Positions 8,886 to 19,955 of a DNA stretch of 44,142 bases are shown here, in pieces (position 1 is the stretch's first letter; every line of letters begins with the position of its first letter). A program made the translations under genes and the position numbers. The notes under the pieces were generated by a model that saw only the letters and a program-made list of their open reading frames with translations, was not told the origin of the DNA and searched no databases. The stretch covers positions 1 to 44,142 of the forward strand of contig JARRPX010000039.1 in NCBI GenBank assembly GCA_037382465.1. The letters are read 5' to 3'. The DNA comes from Anaerolineales bacterium (GTDB lineage: Bacteria > Chloroflexota > Anaerolineae > Anaerolineales > E44-bin32).

Positions 8886-9638
8886 ATGTCTGGACACTCA
8901 AAATGGTCGACCATCAAGCGGAAGAAAGCGGCAAACGATGCGAAGCGAGGCGCGGTTTTCACTCGCCTGGCGCGTGAAATCGCGATCGCAGCTCGGGAAG
9001 GCGGCGGCGACGCGGAGACGAACTTCGCGCTGCGCTTAGCGGTCGATCACGCCAAAACCGAAAACATGCCCAAGGACAACATCGAACGGGCAATCAAGCG
9101 CGGGACGGGGGAGGACAAAGCAGGTGCCGACTTCGAACAGATTCTCTACGAAGGTTATGCTCCCAACGGCATCGCCCTGCTCATCGACGTGGTTACGGAC
9201 AATCGCAATCGTACGGTGGCGGAAGTTCGCCACGTACTCACCCGGGCGAATGGAAACCTGGCGGACGCCGGCTCGGTTTCCTGGCAGTTCAAGCGCGTCG
9301 CCTATTTCGCCTTTCCAGCGGAAGGTTTGGATGTAGACAAGGTTTTCGATGTCGCCGTGGAGGCGGGCGCCGATGATGTCGTCATCGAGGATGATGTCGA
9401 AATCTATGCTCCCGTCGAGGCCTTCAAGGAAATCGATGATCGTTTGATAGCCGCCGGTTTCACGCCGGAAGAAGCCAGTTTACGCATGGTTCCCAACTCG
9501 GTCATCGAATTACCAGCAGATGAAACGCTGAAGATCATGGGGATCATCGAAGAACTCGAAGACCTCGACGACGTTCGCACCGTGTATTCAAACCTCGAGA
9601 TTTCCGAGGAAGCCGTCGACATGCTCGCGGCGGCTTGA
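8886..9638 (+). CDS. yebC: YebC/PmpR family protein
   Basis: 250 residues, full length for the family. The N-terminus MSGHSKWSTIKRKKAANDAK is the near-invariant YebC opening and DNIERAIKRGTG is the second conserved block. Members were described as DNA-binding transcriptional regulators, and recent work ties some to relief of ribosome stalling at proline-rich stretches. The acidic C-terminal half is typical. It heads a yebC-ruvC-ruvA cluster, a widespread bacterial arrangement. The stop overlaps a possible TTG start of ruvC (TTGA at 9635-9638). Confidence 0.95.
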   Translation: MSGHSKWSTIKRKKAANDAKRGAVFTRLAREIAIAAREGGGDAETNFALRLAVDHAKTENMPKDNIERAIKRGTGEDKAGADFEQILYEGYAPNGIALLIDVVTDNRNRTVAEVRHVLTRANGNLADAGSVSWQFKRVAYFAFPAEGLDVDKVFDVAVEAGADDVVIEDDVEIYAPVEAFKEIDDRLIAAGFTPEEASLRMVPNSVIELPADETLKIMGIIEELEDLDDVRTVYSNLEISEEAVDMLAAA

Positions 9639-9667
9639 TCGCGAAAGTCGACGAGTTCGCACCCCGT

Positions 9668-10168
9668 ATGCTAGTCATCGGCATCGACCCCGGCACAGCG
9701 AGTACAGGATATGGCGTGGTACGGCAAACCCAGGATGGGGGATTAGAAGCGGTTGATTTCGGAATCATCGCCACGACGCCGGACGAGCCGATGCCGCAGC
9801 GCTTAACGAAACTCTTCCTTGAACTGCGCGTGTTGCTCGAAAAACACCGACCCGAAAGCAGCGCGGTCGAACAGCTCTTCTTTCAACGCAACGTAAAGAC
9901 GGCGATCACCGTCGGACAGGCGCGCGGGGTCGTACTACTGGCGCTGGCCGAGGCGGGAATCTCCATTGCCGAGTACACACCCATGGAAATCAAACAGGCG
10001 GTAATCGGTTATGGGGGCGCCGATAAACGTCAGGTACAGGACATGGTGAAAGCACTCTTGGGGATGACAGAACGACCGCAGCCGGATGACGCCGCGGACG
10101 CCCTTGCCGTGGCCATTTGCCATCTTCATTCGAGTGCAACGATACGCCGTATGGAGGAGATCAGTTGA
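9668..10168 (+). CDS. ruvC: Crossover junction endodeoxyribonuclease RuvC
   Basis: 166 residues from ATG 9668 (MLVIGIDPGTASTGYG). Catalytic carboxylates are visible: D7 in GIDPG, E in SAVEQLFF, and the C-terminal D-x2-D of PDDAADALAVA. It cuts Holliday junctions symmetrically after RuvAB branch migration. An in-frame TTG at 9635, overlapping the yebC stop, would add 11 residues. Family members begin just before DPG, so I prefer the ATG, though neither start has a clear ribosome site. The stop overlaps the TTG of ruvA. Confidence 0.93.
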   Translation: MLVIGIDPGTASTGYGVVRQTQDGGLEAVDFGIIATTPDEPMPQRLTKLFLELRVLLEKHRPESSAVEQLFFQRNVKTAITVGQARGVVLLALAEAGISIAEYTPMEIKQAVIGYGGADKRQVQDMVKALLGMTERPQPDDAADALAVAICHLHSSATIRRMEEIS

Positions 10169-10740
10169 TCGCTTCTCTAAGAGGAATCGTGCAGCACATC
10201 GGCGAGGACGAACTCGTGATCGAAGTGGGTGGCGTGGGCTTGCGCGTGTCCGTCCCACATAGTGTGATGGATGACGTGGCGCTGGGAAAGCCACTGTTTT
10301 TGTTGACTGAACTCGTCGTCCGGGAATCATCCCTCGGCCTGTACGGCTTCGGAAGCGCCGAGCAACGCGACCTGTTTGATTTACTCATGCAGGTGAGCGG
10401 TGTAGGACCTCGGTTGGCGCTCGCCATTCTCTCGAACCTTTCCGTCGACGTAATTAAAAGTGCGGTGGTCAACGACCAATCTGACGTACTTACCCGGGTT
10501 CCGGGGGTCGGGGGGAAAACTGCGGACAAGATTATTTTCTTTCTCAAAGACCGTCTAAAAGCACCGCTGGAAGCCGTGGGAATTCCGAGCGGAGTCGATA
10601 CCGAGGTGCTGGGCGTTTTGACGACCCTGGGCTACAGCCTGGTTGAAGCGCAATCCGCCATTCAATCCATTCCGGAAGATGCTTCGGAGGACATTGAAGA
10701 GCGAGTGAAATTGGCATTAAGTTACTTCGCCAGTCCGTAA
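10165..10740 (+). CDS. ruvA: Holliday junction branch-migration protein RuvA
   Basis: 191 residues from TTG 10165-10167 (MIASLRGIVQHI), with GGAGGAGA about six bases upstream; TTGA overlaps the ruvC stop. Domain I is an OB fold. Domain II has two helix-hairpin-helix motifs, VSGVGPRLAL and VPGVGGKTADK. Domain III is the short UBA-like domain that contacts RuvB. RuvA forms tetramers on four-way junctions and loads the RuvB motor. ruvB is not in the window: proC follows instead. Confidence 0.95.
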   Translation: MIASLRGIVQHIGEDELVIEVGGVGLRVSVPHSVMDDVALGKPLFLLTELVVRESSLGLYGFGSAEQRDLFDLLMQVSGVGPRLALAILSNLSVDVIKSAVVNDQSDVLTRVPGVGGKTADKIIFFLKDRLKAPLEAVGIPSGVDTEVLGVLTTLGYSLVEAQSAIQSIPEDASEDIEERVKLALSYFASP

Positions 10741-10823
10741 AAGCCGCGCAGCATGGGAATGCCGCACGTCGCTGCAAGCGGGAAAACTTTGCCAGACGGG
10801 CTGGGTATTTCAGGAGGAGAAAA

Positions 10824-11669
10824 GTGACATTAAAGGATCAATTGATAACATTCATCGGACCCGGGGCGATGGCTTCCGCTATGGCGTCTCGCTTGATCGA
10901 AGGCGGCACCCAAACGCCGGACAAGGTGCTAATGAGTGGACCGATCGTGGAACAATTGGAAAAGCTGGAGGAGCGGTTGGGCGTCTCCACGACGACGAAC
11001 AATCTCGAAGCGGTAAAAAATGCCGGCGTCGTCGTGCTCTCCGTGAAACCCCAAAGCATCCAGGAAGTCATGGATGAACTACACGGTGCCATCCCCAAAG
11101 ATGCGCTGGTGCTCTCGATCGTCGCAGGCGCTCGTTTAGATACTTTAGTGAAAGGCCTGAATCACAAAGCGATCGTGCGTTCGATGCCGAACACGCCGGC
11201 ACAGGTAGGTGAGGGCATCACGGTCTGGACGGCCACGGAAGATGTGACCGAAGAGCAGAAGGAACGCGCACGATTAATTCTCAAATCTTTCGGTGAAGAA
11301 GTATACGCCGACCACGAGGACTATCTCGACATGGCGACTGCGCTCTCCGGGACTGGTCCGGCATATGTCTTCTTACTGATGGAAGCAATGGTGGATGCAG
11401 GAGTCCATCTCGGATTTCCGCGTCGTATTTCGGAGCAATTGGTCGTGCAGACTTTCAAGGGCTCGGTGGCTTTCTACGAACACTCTCCTGTTCATCTGGC
11501 GCGGTTGAGAAACCAGGTGACATCGCCGGGTGGAACGAGCGCGGCAGCACTTTACTATCTCGAGAAAGCAGGCGTCAGGACCGCACTCTCGAGAGCGATC
11601 TGGGCAGCGTATGAACGTTCCGTCCAATTGGGGAAGGGCAAGAAACACGTCCAACCTGAAGACGATTGA
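10824..11669 (+). CDS. proC: Pyrroline-5-carboxylate reductase
   Basis: 281 residues with GTG start at 10824 and AGGAGGAG upstream. The N-terminal Rossmann motif reads FIGPGAMASAMASRL; the conserved substrate/dimer region is MPNTPAQVGEG, SGTGPAYVF and TSPGGTSAAAL. It reduces 1-pyrroline-5-carboxylate to L-proline with NAD(P)H, the last step of proline synthesis. The first glycine motif is GPGAMA where GxGNMG or GxGKMG is usual. The gene is separated from ruvA by 83 bp. Confidence 0.94.
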   Translation: MTLKDQLITFIGPGAMASAMASRLIEGGTQTPDKVLMSGPIVEQLEKLEERLGVSTTTNNLEAVKNAGVVVLSVKPQSIQEVMDELHGAIPKDALVLSIVAGARLDTLVKGLNHKAIVRSMPNTPAQVGEGITVWTATEDVTEEQKERARLILKSFGEEVYADHEDYLDMATALSGTGPAYVFLLMEAMVDAGVHLGFPRRISEQLVVQTFKGSVAFYEHSPVHLARLRNQVTSPGGTSAAALYYLEKAGVRTALSRAIWAAYERSVQLGKGKKHVQPEDD

Positions 11670-11849
11670 ACGCCGGTGATCCGAGTCGTGCGCGTTCGCT
11701 GTCGCTCGCACGCATTGGGACCACGTACATGAGATTCGGCGAGCGTGCACGCTGAATGGGAATAATGGCCAAAGAATTGCGCTTCGTTCTTTCGACCGGT
11801 GATATGGGCAATCCTAATTCATTGCCGAACCCGCAGAAAAGGGGTCGGC

Positions 11850-11878
11850 TGGACAAACGATGGGGGTTCGGGTATGAT
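11850..11878 (+). promoter_or_regulatory. Probable promoter of the atpAGDC transcript
   Basis: TGGACA (11850-11855), exactly 17 bp, then TATGAT (11873-11878); each box differs from the sigma-70 consensus at one base. A transcript would start near 11885 and carry a leader of about 165 nt before atpA. It lies in the 381-bp gap after proC. Confidence 0.5.
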
Positions 11879-11900
11879 TTCCGCGTACGTTCATTTGCCC

Positions 11901-11993
11901 TTGAGTATCGAACGCCCAAGTTCTTTTGGGATCATACGCTGGGGGACTCAAACGGCTTGGCCTTCGGGCAACACCCAGAAGTCGCCAGCCGTT
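11901..11993 (+). ncRNA. Structured 5' leader of atpA (candidate attenuator-like hairpins)
   Basis: The gap 11670-12050 holds no convincing gene. Two stem-loops lie in tandem. In the first, TTGAGT (11901-11906) pairs with ACTCAA (11946-11951) and encloses CCCAA/TTGGG (11915-11919 with 11926-11930). In the second, 11951-11993, there are 17 Watson-Crick pairs: AACGGCT with AGCCGTT, GGC with GCC, CTTC with GAAG, GGG with CCC, loop CAACA, and small bulges at 11958, 11977 and 11982-11983. A short T stretch (to 11995) follows, so it resembles a weak intrinsic terminator or an RNA control element 58 nt before atpA. I recognise no known riboswitch class. Confidence 0.45.
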
Positions 11994-12050
11994 TTACTTG
12001 CGCCAAGTTCTGGTCCAGCTTGAACAGCCCATACCCCTCATGGAGGAAGT

Positions 12051-13712
12051 ATGTCGGACATGATTGACGATCTTTCCTCGGAACTACGGCAGAAAATCGA
12101 AAAATTCGACACGCAGATCTCGTTGAAAGATATCGGCACGGTGCTCGAGGCCGGCGATGGAATCGCTCGCGTGTCAGGCCTGTCGGATGTTCGATCCCAG
12201 GAGCTGGTGCGTTTTGAAAACGGCGTAATGGGAATCGCCTTCAACCTGGAAGACGATTCGATCGGCGTGATCATCATGGGCGATTACACAGGCATCGAAG
12301 AAGGCACGACGGTCTACAGCACGAACCGCATTGCTTCAGTCCCAGTCGGAGAAGGCCTCATCGGCCGCGTGGTCAACTCGCTCGGCAATCCGATCGACGG
12401 CAAAGGATCCGTGTCGTACGAAGAATTCTTGCCCGTCGAACGTATCGCGCCGGGCGTCGTCAAACGTAAGGACGTCGACTCACCGGTGATGACGGGAATC
12501 AAGGCGATCGATTCGATGGTGCCGATCGGCCGTGGCCAGCGCGAATTGATCATCGGGGACCGGCAGACCGGAAAAACTGCGATCGCCATCGATACCATTA
12601 TCAACCAGAAGGGCAAGAATTTAATCTGCATCTACGTTGCGATCGGTCAGAAACGAGCCGGGGTCGCCCGTACGGTTGCGACTCTCGAAAGCTACGGCGC
12701 CATGAACCACACCATCATCGTCGTTGCGGCTGCGGATGAACCGGCTGCCCTGCAATACATCGCCCCCTACGCCGGCTGCGCGATCGGTGAGTACTTTGCC
12801 GAGAATGGCAAAGATGCGCTGGTGATTTACGATGACTTGACCAAACATGCCTGGGCGTATCGCCAGGTGTCACTCCTGCTGCGCCGCCCGCCAGGGCGGG
12901 AAGCCTATCCGGGTGACGTATTTTATTTGCACAGCCGCTTGTTGGAGCGCGCGGTCCGTCTTGCGGATCAATACGTTATCGCGGACGAGGGATTTGAAGG
13001 CGATGCAAGCGAATCCGACGCCGTAAACGATGTGCTTTACGGTGGCCCGCTGGCATACGAGGATGCCCAGAAGGCTCTCGAAGAAATGGGGGATTCTGAA
13101 AATTACAAGGTCGTCCACGTGAGCGGCTCCGGCGGCTCGTTGACGGCGCTGCCGATCATCGAGACTCAATTGGGTGACATGTCGGCGTACATCCCGACAA
13201 ACGTTATTTCCATCACGGATGGTCAAATTTATCTCGAAGCCGATCTGTTCAACGCCGGCATTCGACCGGCGATCAATGCCGGGCTCTCCGTCTCCCGGGT
13301 TGGCGGTGATGCGCAGACCAAGGCCATGAAGCAAGTCGCGGGGATGCTGCGGCTGGACATGGCTGCCTATCGTGAGGTCGCGGCTTTCGCTCAATTCGGA
13401 TCCGATTTGGATAAGACCACGTTGTCCCAACTGAACCGTGGCCAACGCCTGCAGGAAATTCTAAAGCAGCCGCAGTACCAGCCTTTGGCGTTGGCGCAGC
13501 AGATCGTCTTGCTCTTTGCAGGCACGAGTGGACTGGCAGATGATGTTTCTCTCGATCGCATGGGGGCGTGGCAAACTGCTCTGCTGCAGACCCTGGAGGC
13601 TTCGCATATTGACATCTTGCAAGAGATCAATGACCAGAAGGTGTTAACCGAGGACATCGAAAAGAAGCTCCGGCAGGCGATTGAGACTTTCAATCAAACC
13701 TGGGAGCCCTAA
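12051..13712 (+). CDS. atpA: F1-ATPase alpha subunit, with a ~40-residue insertion
   Basis: 553 residues; GGAGGAAGT precedes ATG. Walker A GDRQTGKT (169-176) and the C-terminal region after [13 protein letters not shown] are standard. The alpha subunit carries non-catalytic nucleotide sites and alternates with beta in the F1 head. The protein is about 40 residues longer than the roughly 510 usual. The extra length sits between LHSRLLERA (295-301) and GGSLTALP (361-368), where an acidic segment of about 60 residues replaces the usual 20. The gene heads atpA-G-D-C. The delta and F0 genes that normally precede it are absent and proC sits there instead. Confidence 0.97.
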   Translation: MSDMIDDLSSELRQKIEKFDTQISLKDIGTVLEAGDGIARVSGLSDVRSQELVRFENGVMGIAFNLEDDSIGVIIMGDYTGIEEGTTVYSTNRIASVPVGEGLIGRVVNSLGNPIDGKGSVSYEEFLPVERIAPGVVKRKDVDSPVMTGIKAIDSMVPIGRGQRELIIGDRQTGKTAIAIDTIINQKGKNLICIYVAIGQKRAGVARTVATLESYGAMNHTIIVVAAADEPAALQYIAPYAGCAIGEYFAENGKDALVIYDDLTKHAWAYRQVSLLLRRPPGREAYPGDVFYLHSRLLERAVRLADQYVIADEGFEGDASESDAVNDVLYGGPLAYEDAQKALEEMGDSENYKVVHVSGSGGSLTALPIIETQLGDMSAYIPTNVISITDGQIYLEADLFNAGIRPAINAGLSVSRVGGDAQTKAMKQVAGMLRLDMAAYREVAAFAQFGSDLDKTTLSQLNRGQRLQEILKQPQYQPLALAQQIVLLFAGTSGLADDVSLDRMGAWQTALLQTLEASHIDILQEINDQKVLTEDIEKKLRQAIETFNQTWEP

Positions 13713-13738
13713 CTAATAAGAAACAAGCGTGGGTGACG

Positions 13739-16079
<2,341 letters not shown>

Positions 16080-16115
16080 TTGTGTAAAGATGGGATCTGA
16101 AGGGTAAAATAATCG

Positions 16116-16565
16116 ATGTCGATCCGCTGCGAAATTGTCACCCAGGACAAATCATTATTTGAGGGTGATGTCGATATCGTGATCGTTCCCGGTTCGGAAG
16201 GGGAGATGGGCATTCTCCCCGGTCACGCACCGCTTCTGGCCACGTTGGGATACGGCATCCTGCGTGTTCGCACCGGGGACGAAGAACACGCTTTCACGAT
16301 CGCCGGAGGCGTGATCGAAGCCCGGCCCAATGTCGTCACGGTGCTGGCGGATATCGGCGAGAACGTCGAGGAAATCGATGTCCAACGTGCCGAAGCTGCA
16401 AAGACCAGAGCGGAGGAGCTGCTCAAGCGCGGACCTCCGCCGGATACGGATGAATATCTTTCGATTCAAGCCGCATTACGACGTTCAAAGATCCGCCTGG
16501 ATGCCGTGCGGCGTTATCGTCCAACCAAAGCGACGCGGCGAGAACCTACATATAAAGAAGAATAA
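16116..16565 (+). CDS. atpC: F1-ATPase epsilon subunit
   Basis: 149 residues. The N-terminal beta-sandwich (IRCEIVTQDKSLFEGDVD, then GEMGILPGHAPLLA) contacts gamma and the c-ring. The C-terminal helical hairpin (from about residue 88) can inhibit ATP hydrolysis in the family. It ends with a basic tail. It lies 36 bp after atpD and 5 bp before mreB, so mreB is probably on the same transcript. Confidence 0.95.
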   Translation: MSIRCEIVTQDKSLFEGDVDIVIVPGSEGEMGILPGHAPLLATLGYGILRVRTGDEEHAFTIAGGVIEARPNVVTVLADIGENVEEIDVQRAEAAKTRAEELLKRGPPPDTDEYLSIQAALRRSKIRLDAVRRYRPTKATRREPTYKEE

Positions 16566-16570
16566 AACTC

Positions 16571-17543
16571 ATGCCTATATTTGGTAAAGATCTCGGAATC
16601 GATTTGGGTACTGTCAACACGCTCATCTGTGAGGGTGGTGAGATCGTGCTTCACGAGCCAACGATCGTCGCCATCGACATCGACGAGCTAAAAATCGTAG
16701 ATGTCGGTCAATCGGCACGTGAAATGGAAGGCAAGGTGCCTGAATTAATCGAGGTCAGTCGCCCGATGCGCGACGGGGTCATCGCGGATTTCGAAGTCAC
16801 ACATCGCATGCTGGGTCATTTCGTGGAAAAGGTATGCGGCCCGGCGCGCTTGTTCAAGCCGCGCTCGATGGTCACTGTACCGCTCGGTGCAACGAGCGTG
16901 GAGAGTCGCGCCGTGCATGAGGCGGAGCTTCAGGCTGGGAACCGTGAGGTTTTTTTGATTCAGGAAACTCTGGCTGCGGCGATCGGCGTAGGTATGCCGA
17001 TCGGGGGGCGTCACGCAAGCAGCGGTGATCGCTATGAGCAGCATCGTGGCGCAGGATGCCACTCGCATCGGTGGGATCAAGCAGGACGAAGCCATTGCGT
17101 TTTACGTGCGCAAGAAGTACGGCTTGATCATCGGTCCCAGAACCGCGGAGCAGGCGAAAATACGCATCGGCGCTGCCATCCCACAGGATCAGGATCAGAC
17201 GCTGGAATTGCAGGGTCAGGACCAGGTGACCGGGTTGCCGCGTCCCGTAACGATATCTACGCGGGAAGTGACCGAGGCGATTCAAGAAGTGTTGATGCTG
17301 CAAATCAGCGCCATTCGTAACGTCCTCGAGCAAACGCCGCCCGAACTCGCTTCCGACGTCATTGATCGTGGAATGGTAATTTGCGGTGGCGGCGCGCTGC
17401 TTCGAGGTATGGACAAGTGGCTGACCAGGGAGACGGGCGTGCCGGTCTATCTGGCTGAGGAACCGGTTGCCTGCATCGCCAAGGGTGCTGCCAGAGCGAT
17501 GGGCATGCTGGACCGCCTGCACCGCACCCTGCCGCAGCCGTAA
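16571..17543 (+). pseudogene. mreB: mreB, broken by a frameshift and an internal deletion
   Basis: MreB is the actin-like ATPase that organises lateral cell-wall synthesis in rods. Frame 1 (16571-17002) encodes the first 144 residues, with phosphate-1 motif DLGIDLGTVNTL, ending GMPI. The remainder continues one base over, from about 17004 (GGVTQAAVIAM, then DEAIAFYVRKKYGLIIG) to the TAA at 17541-17543 and includes CGGGALLRGMD. Compared with MreB/Mbl, about 12 residues between GMPI and GGVT are missing (the usual EPTGSMVVDIG stretch), consistent with a ~35-bp deletion at a run of six G (17003-17008). That region is the phosphate-2 loop, so even a frameshifted product should not bind ATP. It is either a real pseudogene or an assembly error. 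Confidence 0.85.
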
Positions 17544-17916
17544 GTTGTTACATCCCCGATATAATTTCTCAAGCTGAGGATCGACAGCCGCGGAATACTG
17601 GCGATCCCCAAAGTCGGTTGCGGTTTGTCTACAATCGAAACGGGGAAGATTCGAATCTGTCTATCATTGTCAAATATCTCTCAAAAATTGATTCTGTCAT
17701 TGACCTCCTGTTTTGCACATCAAGGAGAGGAACGGATTGAAATCCGCATACACATTGCACCGGATAAATATCCTGCGCCAGCATCCCTTAATGCTCGTTG
17801 CGGTTAATCATGCGCAATCGATACAAGGCCGAGTAGCATCGTCGAAAGGTTTTCCTCCGATTGCAGCCCTCGTTTCACTCGATTTTCCGTTCAGGATGAG
17901 AGAGATAATTTAGCGA
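17544..17916. other. Intergenic gap between convergent mreB and rex; no gene seen
   Basis: Short open frames here lack ribosome sites and recognisable motifs. A 6-bp perfect inverted repeat (CGGATT-GA-AATCCG, 17733-17746) is the only structure I see, and it has no T-tract. Base composition is somewhat AT-richer than the flanking genes. Confidence 0.5.
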
Positions 17917-18534
17917 TTAGAGGTAAAAGGTCATGTGCTGCAGGTGCAGCACGGGGTCGATGTAGCTCACCCTTACCTTTTTGGGTACCGAAACCGACGT
18001 CGGAGCGTAGCACAAAATGGCTTGCACGCCGGCTTCCACCAATTGGTCGGCTACGCCTTGTGCGTCCGCTGCGGGAACGGCCAGCATGGCGACACGAATT
18101 CCGCGATCCCGAATCATGGGTATCATCTCCCTGGAATCGTAGATCGTAAACGGTCCGATGCGCTGGCCGATTTTCAAGGGATCATTGTCGAAGGCGAGTT
18201 CGATACGAAAACCGCGATCCAGGAAACCTGCGTAGTGCGCGACGGCGCGTCCCAGATCGCCAACCCCCACCAGCGCAACTTCCCACGCGCGGTTCACTTT
18301 AAGGATGCGCTGTAATTGTTCCATCAGGAATTGAATATCGTAGCCGGTGCCCTGCTTACCGAATTCACCGAACTGCGAGAGGTCTTTTCGAATCTGCGCC
18401 GAGGAAATGCCCAAGCGATTCCCCAGTTCCTGTGAAGAGGTGATGCTTTTTCCCTCCGCTTCCATTTCTGTCAGCGCACGCAGATAGAGCGGCAACCGTG
18501 CAATCACGATGTCCGGCACTTCAGACGCGGACAT
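17917..18534 (-). CDS. rex: Redox-sensing transcriptional repressor Rex
   Basis: 205 residues from ATG 18532-18534 (MSASEVPDIVIARLPLYLR), with GGAGG six bases upstream. The N-terminal winged helix reads SSQELGNRLGISSAQIRKDL; FGEFGKQGTGYD is the family signature linking to the Rossmann domain with GVGDLGRAVAHY. Rex binds DNA when NADH/NAD+ is low and lets go when NADH binds, controlling fermentation and respiration genes. A Rex-type operator lies 51 bp upstream (18585-18602), so autorepression is likely. It is divergent from obgE. Confidence 0.96.
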   Translation of the reverse strand: MSASEVPDIVIARLPLYLRALTEMEAEGKSITSSQELGNRLGISSAQIRKDLSQFGEFGKQGTGYDIQFLMEQLQRILKVNRAWEVALVGVGDLGRAVAHYAGFLDRGFRIELAFDNDPLKIGQRIGPFTIYDSREMIPMIRDRGIRVAMLAVPAADAQGVADQLVEAGVQAILCYAPTSVSVPKKVRVSYIDPVLHLQHMTFYL

Positions 18535-18571
18535 ACATCCCTCCTGGATCGAGTTGTTAGGCGCAGACTCT

Positions 18572-18602
18572 ATCATAAGACAAGTTGTGTTGCAAATCAC
18601 AA
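18572..18602 (-). promoter_or_regulatory. rex promoter with overlapping Rex operator (TTGTG-N8-CACAA)
   Basis: 18585-18602 reads TTGTGTTGCAAATCACAA on the plus strand, with perfect half-sites TTGTG and CACAA spaced by 8 bp, as in the known Rex operator consensus. On the minus strand TTGTGA (18602-18597) could serve as -35 and TATGAT (18577-18572) as -10, with a long 19-bp spacer. Rex bound here would cover the -35 box. The site is also about 48 bp upstream of a TATAAT facing obgE. Confidence 0.75.
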
Positions 18603-18649
18603 TCCCATTTCGGTGCTCCGCGCAGTCAGCCGGGTTCCAGGGCGCAAGG

Positions 18650-18655
18650 TATAAT
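18650..18655 (+). promoter_or_regulatory. Probable -10 box of obgE
   Basis: TATAAT lies 34 bp before the obgE ATG (18690). No good -35 box is seen at 16-18 bp, so this is a weak assignment. Confidence 0.35.
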
Positions 18656-18689
18656 CAAGCCAGGCATTGAAAGTAGGGAATGGAACGAA

Positions 18690-19955
18690 ATGTTTTTTGA
18701 CGAGGCGAAAATCTTTGTCTCCTCCGGGCGCGGTGGGGATGGAATCGTACATTTCCGACGGGAGAAATACGTGCCGCGAGGTGGGCCGGATGGCGGCGAT
18801 GGCGGCAAGGGGGGCGATGTGATACTCGAAGTGGACGGCAAACTCAACACGCTGTCTCCATTTCGCCGGGCGAGTCATTTTAAGGCGGAAGACGGCCGCC
18901 GGGGCGGCGGATCGAATCAAACCGGACGGAATGGAGAGGACGTCGTGATCGCTGTACCGCCGGGAACCCTGGTGCGCAAGGAAACATCCGGCGATTTACT
19001 CGGCGACCTGCTGGAGCCGGGCGAGCGATTGACTGTAGCCCAGGGTGGCAGGGGCGGGCGGGGTAATGCCCGATATGCAACCTCGCGCAATCAGACGCCG
19101 CGCATGGCGGAGAAGGGAGCGCCGGGGGAAGAACGCTGGCTGCTGCTGGAGCTGCGCTTGATCGCGGACGTCGGCATCATCGGCGTGCCCAATGCCGGAA
19201 AATCGACCTTGCTTTCCGTAGTCACGAACGCAAAACCGAAAATTGCCGATTATCCATTTACGACGCTGCAACCGAATTTGGGAGTCGCTCGAATGGAGGG
19301 CATCGATCTCGTTCTGGCGGACATTCCCGGTTTGATCGAAGGGGCACACAGCGGAGCGGGTCTGGGATTCGACTTCCTGCGTCACATACAACGCACGAAG
19401 GTTTTGATCCACCTCATCGATGGCCTGTCCGCCGATCCGATCGCGGATTATTCGCAGATCAACGCCGAGCTGGCTTTGTTCGACAGAAATCTGTCTCAGA
19501 AGCCGCAAATCCTCGCAGTGAGCAAGATGGATCTCCCACAGGTGGAAGAACGCTGGCCGCAGCTCGAGGAGGCGTTCAGCGCAATGGGCTGTCATGACGT
19601 GCATCCCATCTCTTCGGTAAACAAGAGAGGGCTGAGGGAACTGCTGTTCGGCGCCCAACGAGCGGTGGAGAGTGTGGAAGCCCAGCCTGAAGGCGACGAG
19701 GAACTGCCCATCTACCGAGCCGAACCCGATTCGACGCAGTTCGAAATCACTCACTTGGGGAGCGGGGATTGGCGAGTGAGGGGCAGCGCCATCGAGCGAG
19801 CCGCTGCAATGACTTACTGGGAATACGACGAAGCCGTGCGCAGGTTTCAGCATCTGCTCGAGCGGCTGGGGATCGAAGCCGCCTTGCGCGAAGCGGGAGC
19901 ATCGGAAGGCGACACGATTCACATCGGGGAGTATGAACTCGAATGGCGAGAATGA
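18690..19955 (+). CDS. obgE: GTPase Obg/CgtA
   Basis: 421 residues from ATG 18690 (MFFDEAKIFVSSGRGGDG). Three domains in order: the glycine-rich Obg fold (1-158), the G domain with GVPNAGKST (G1), DIPGLIEGAH (G3) and SKMD (G4), and a C-terminal OCT domain (about 345-421). Obg binds the 50S ribosomal subunit and links ribosome assembly to nutrient status. The open frame extends 35 codons upstream but without a family match. The 3' end overlaps nadD by 13 bp. Confidence 0.96.
   Translation: MFFDEAKIFVSSGRGGDGIVHFRREKYVPRGGPDGGDGGKGGDVILEVDGKLNTLSPFRRASHFKAEDGRRGGGSNQTGRNGEDVVIAVPPGTLVRKETSGDLLGDLLEPGERLTVAQGGRGGRGNARYATSRNQTPRMAEKGAPGEERWLLLELRLIADVGIIGVPNAGKSTLLSVVTNAKPKIADYPFTTLQPNLGVARMEGIDLVLADIPGLIEGAHSGAGLGFDFLRHIQRTKVLIHLIDGLSADPIADYSQINAELALFDRNLSQKPQILAVSKMDLPQVEERWPQLEEAFSAMGCHDVHPISSVNKRGLRELLFGAQRAVESVEAQPEGDEELPIYRAEPDSTQFEITHLGSGDWRVRGSAIERAAAMTYWEYDEAVRRFQHLLERLGIEAALREAGASEGDTIHIGEYELEWRE

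Noticed and set aside
11756-12067. Open frame of 103 codons before atpA
   Set aside because: It overlaps the atpA start and ribosome site, runs through the folded leader and matches nothing I recognise.
16571-17543. Programmed ribosomal frameshift in mreB
   Set aside because: The G run could be slippery, but about 12 conserved residues are also missing at the junction, which frameshifting cannot restore.
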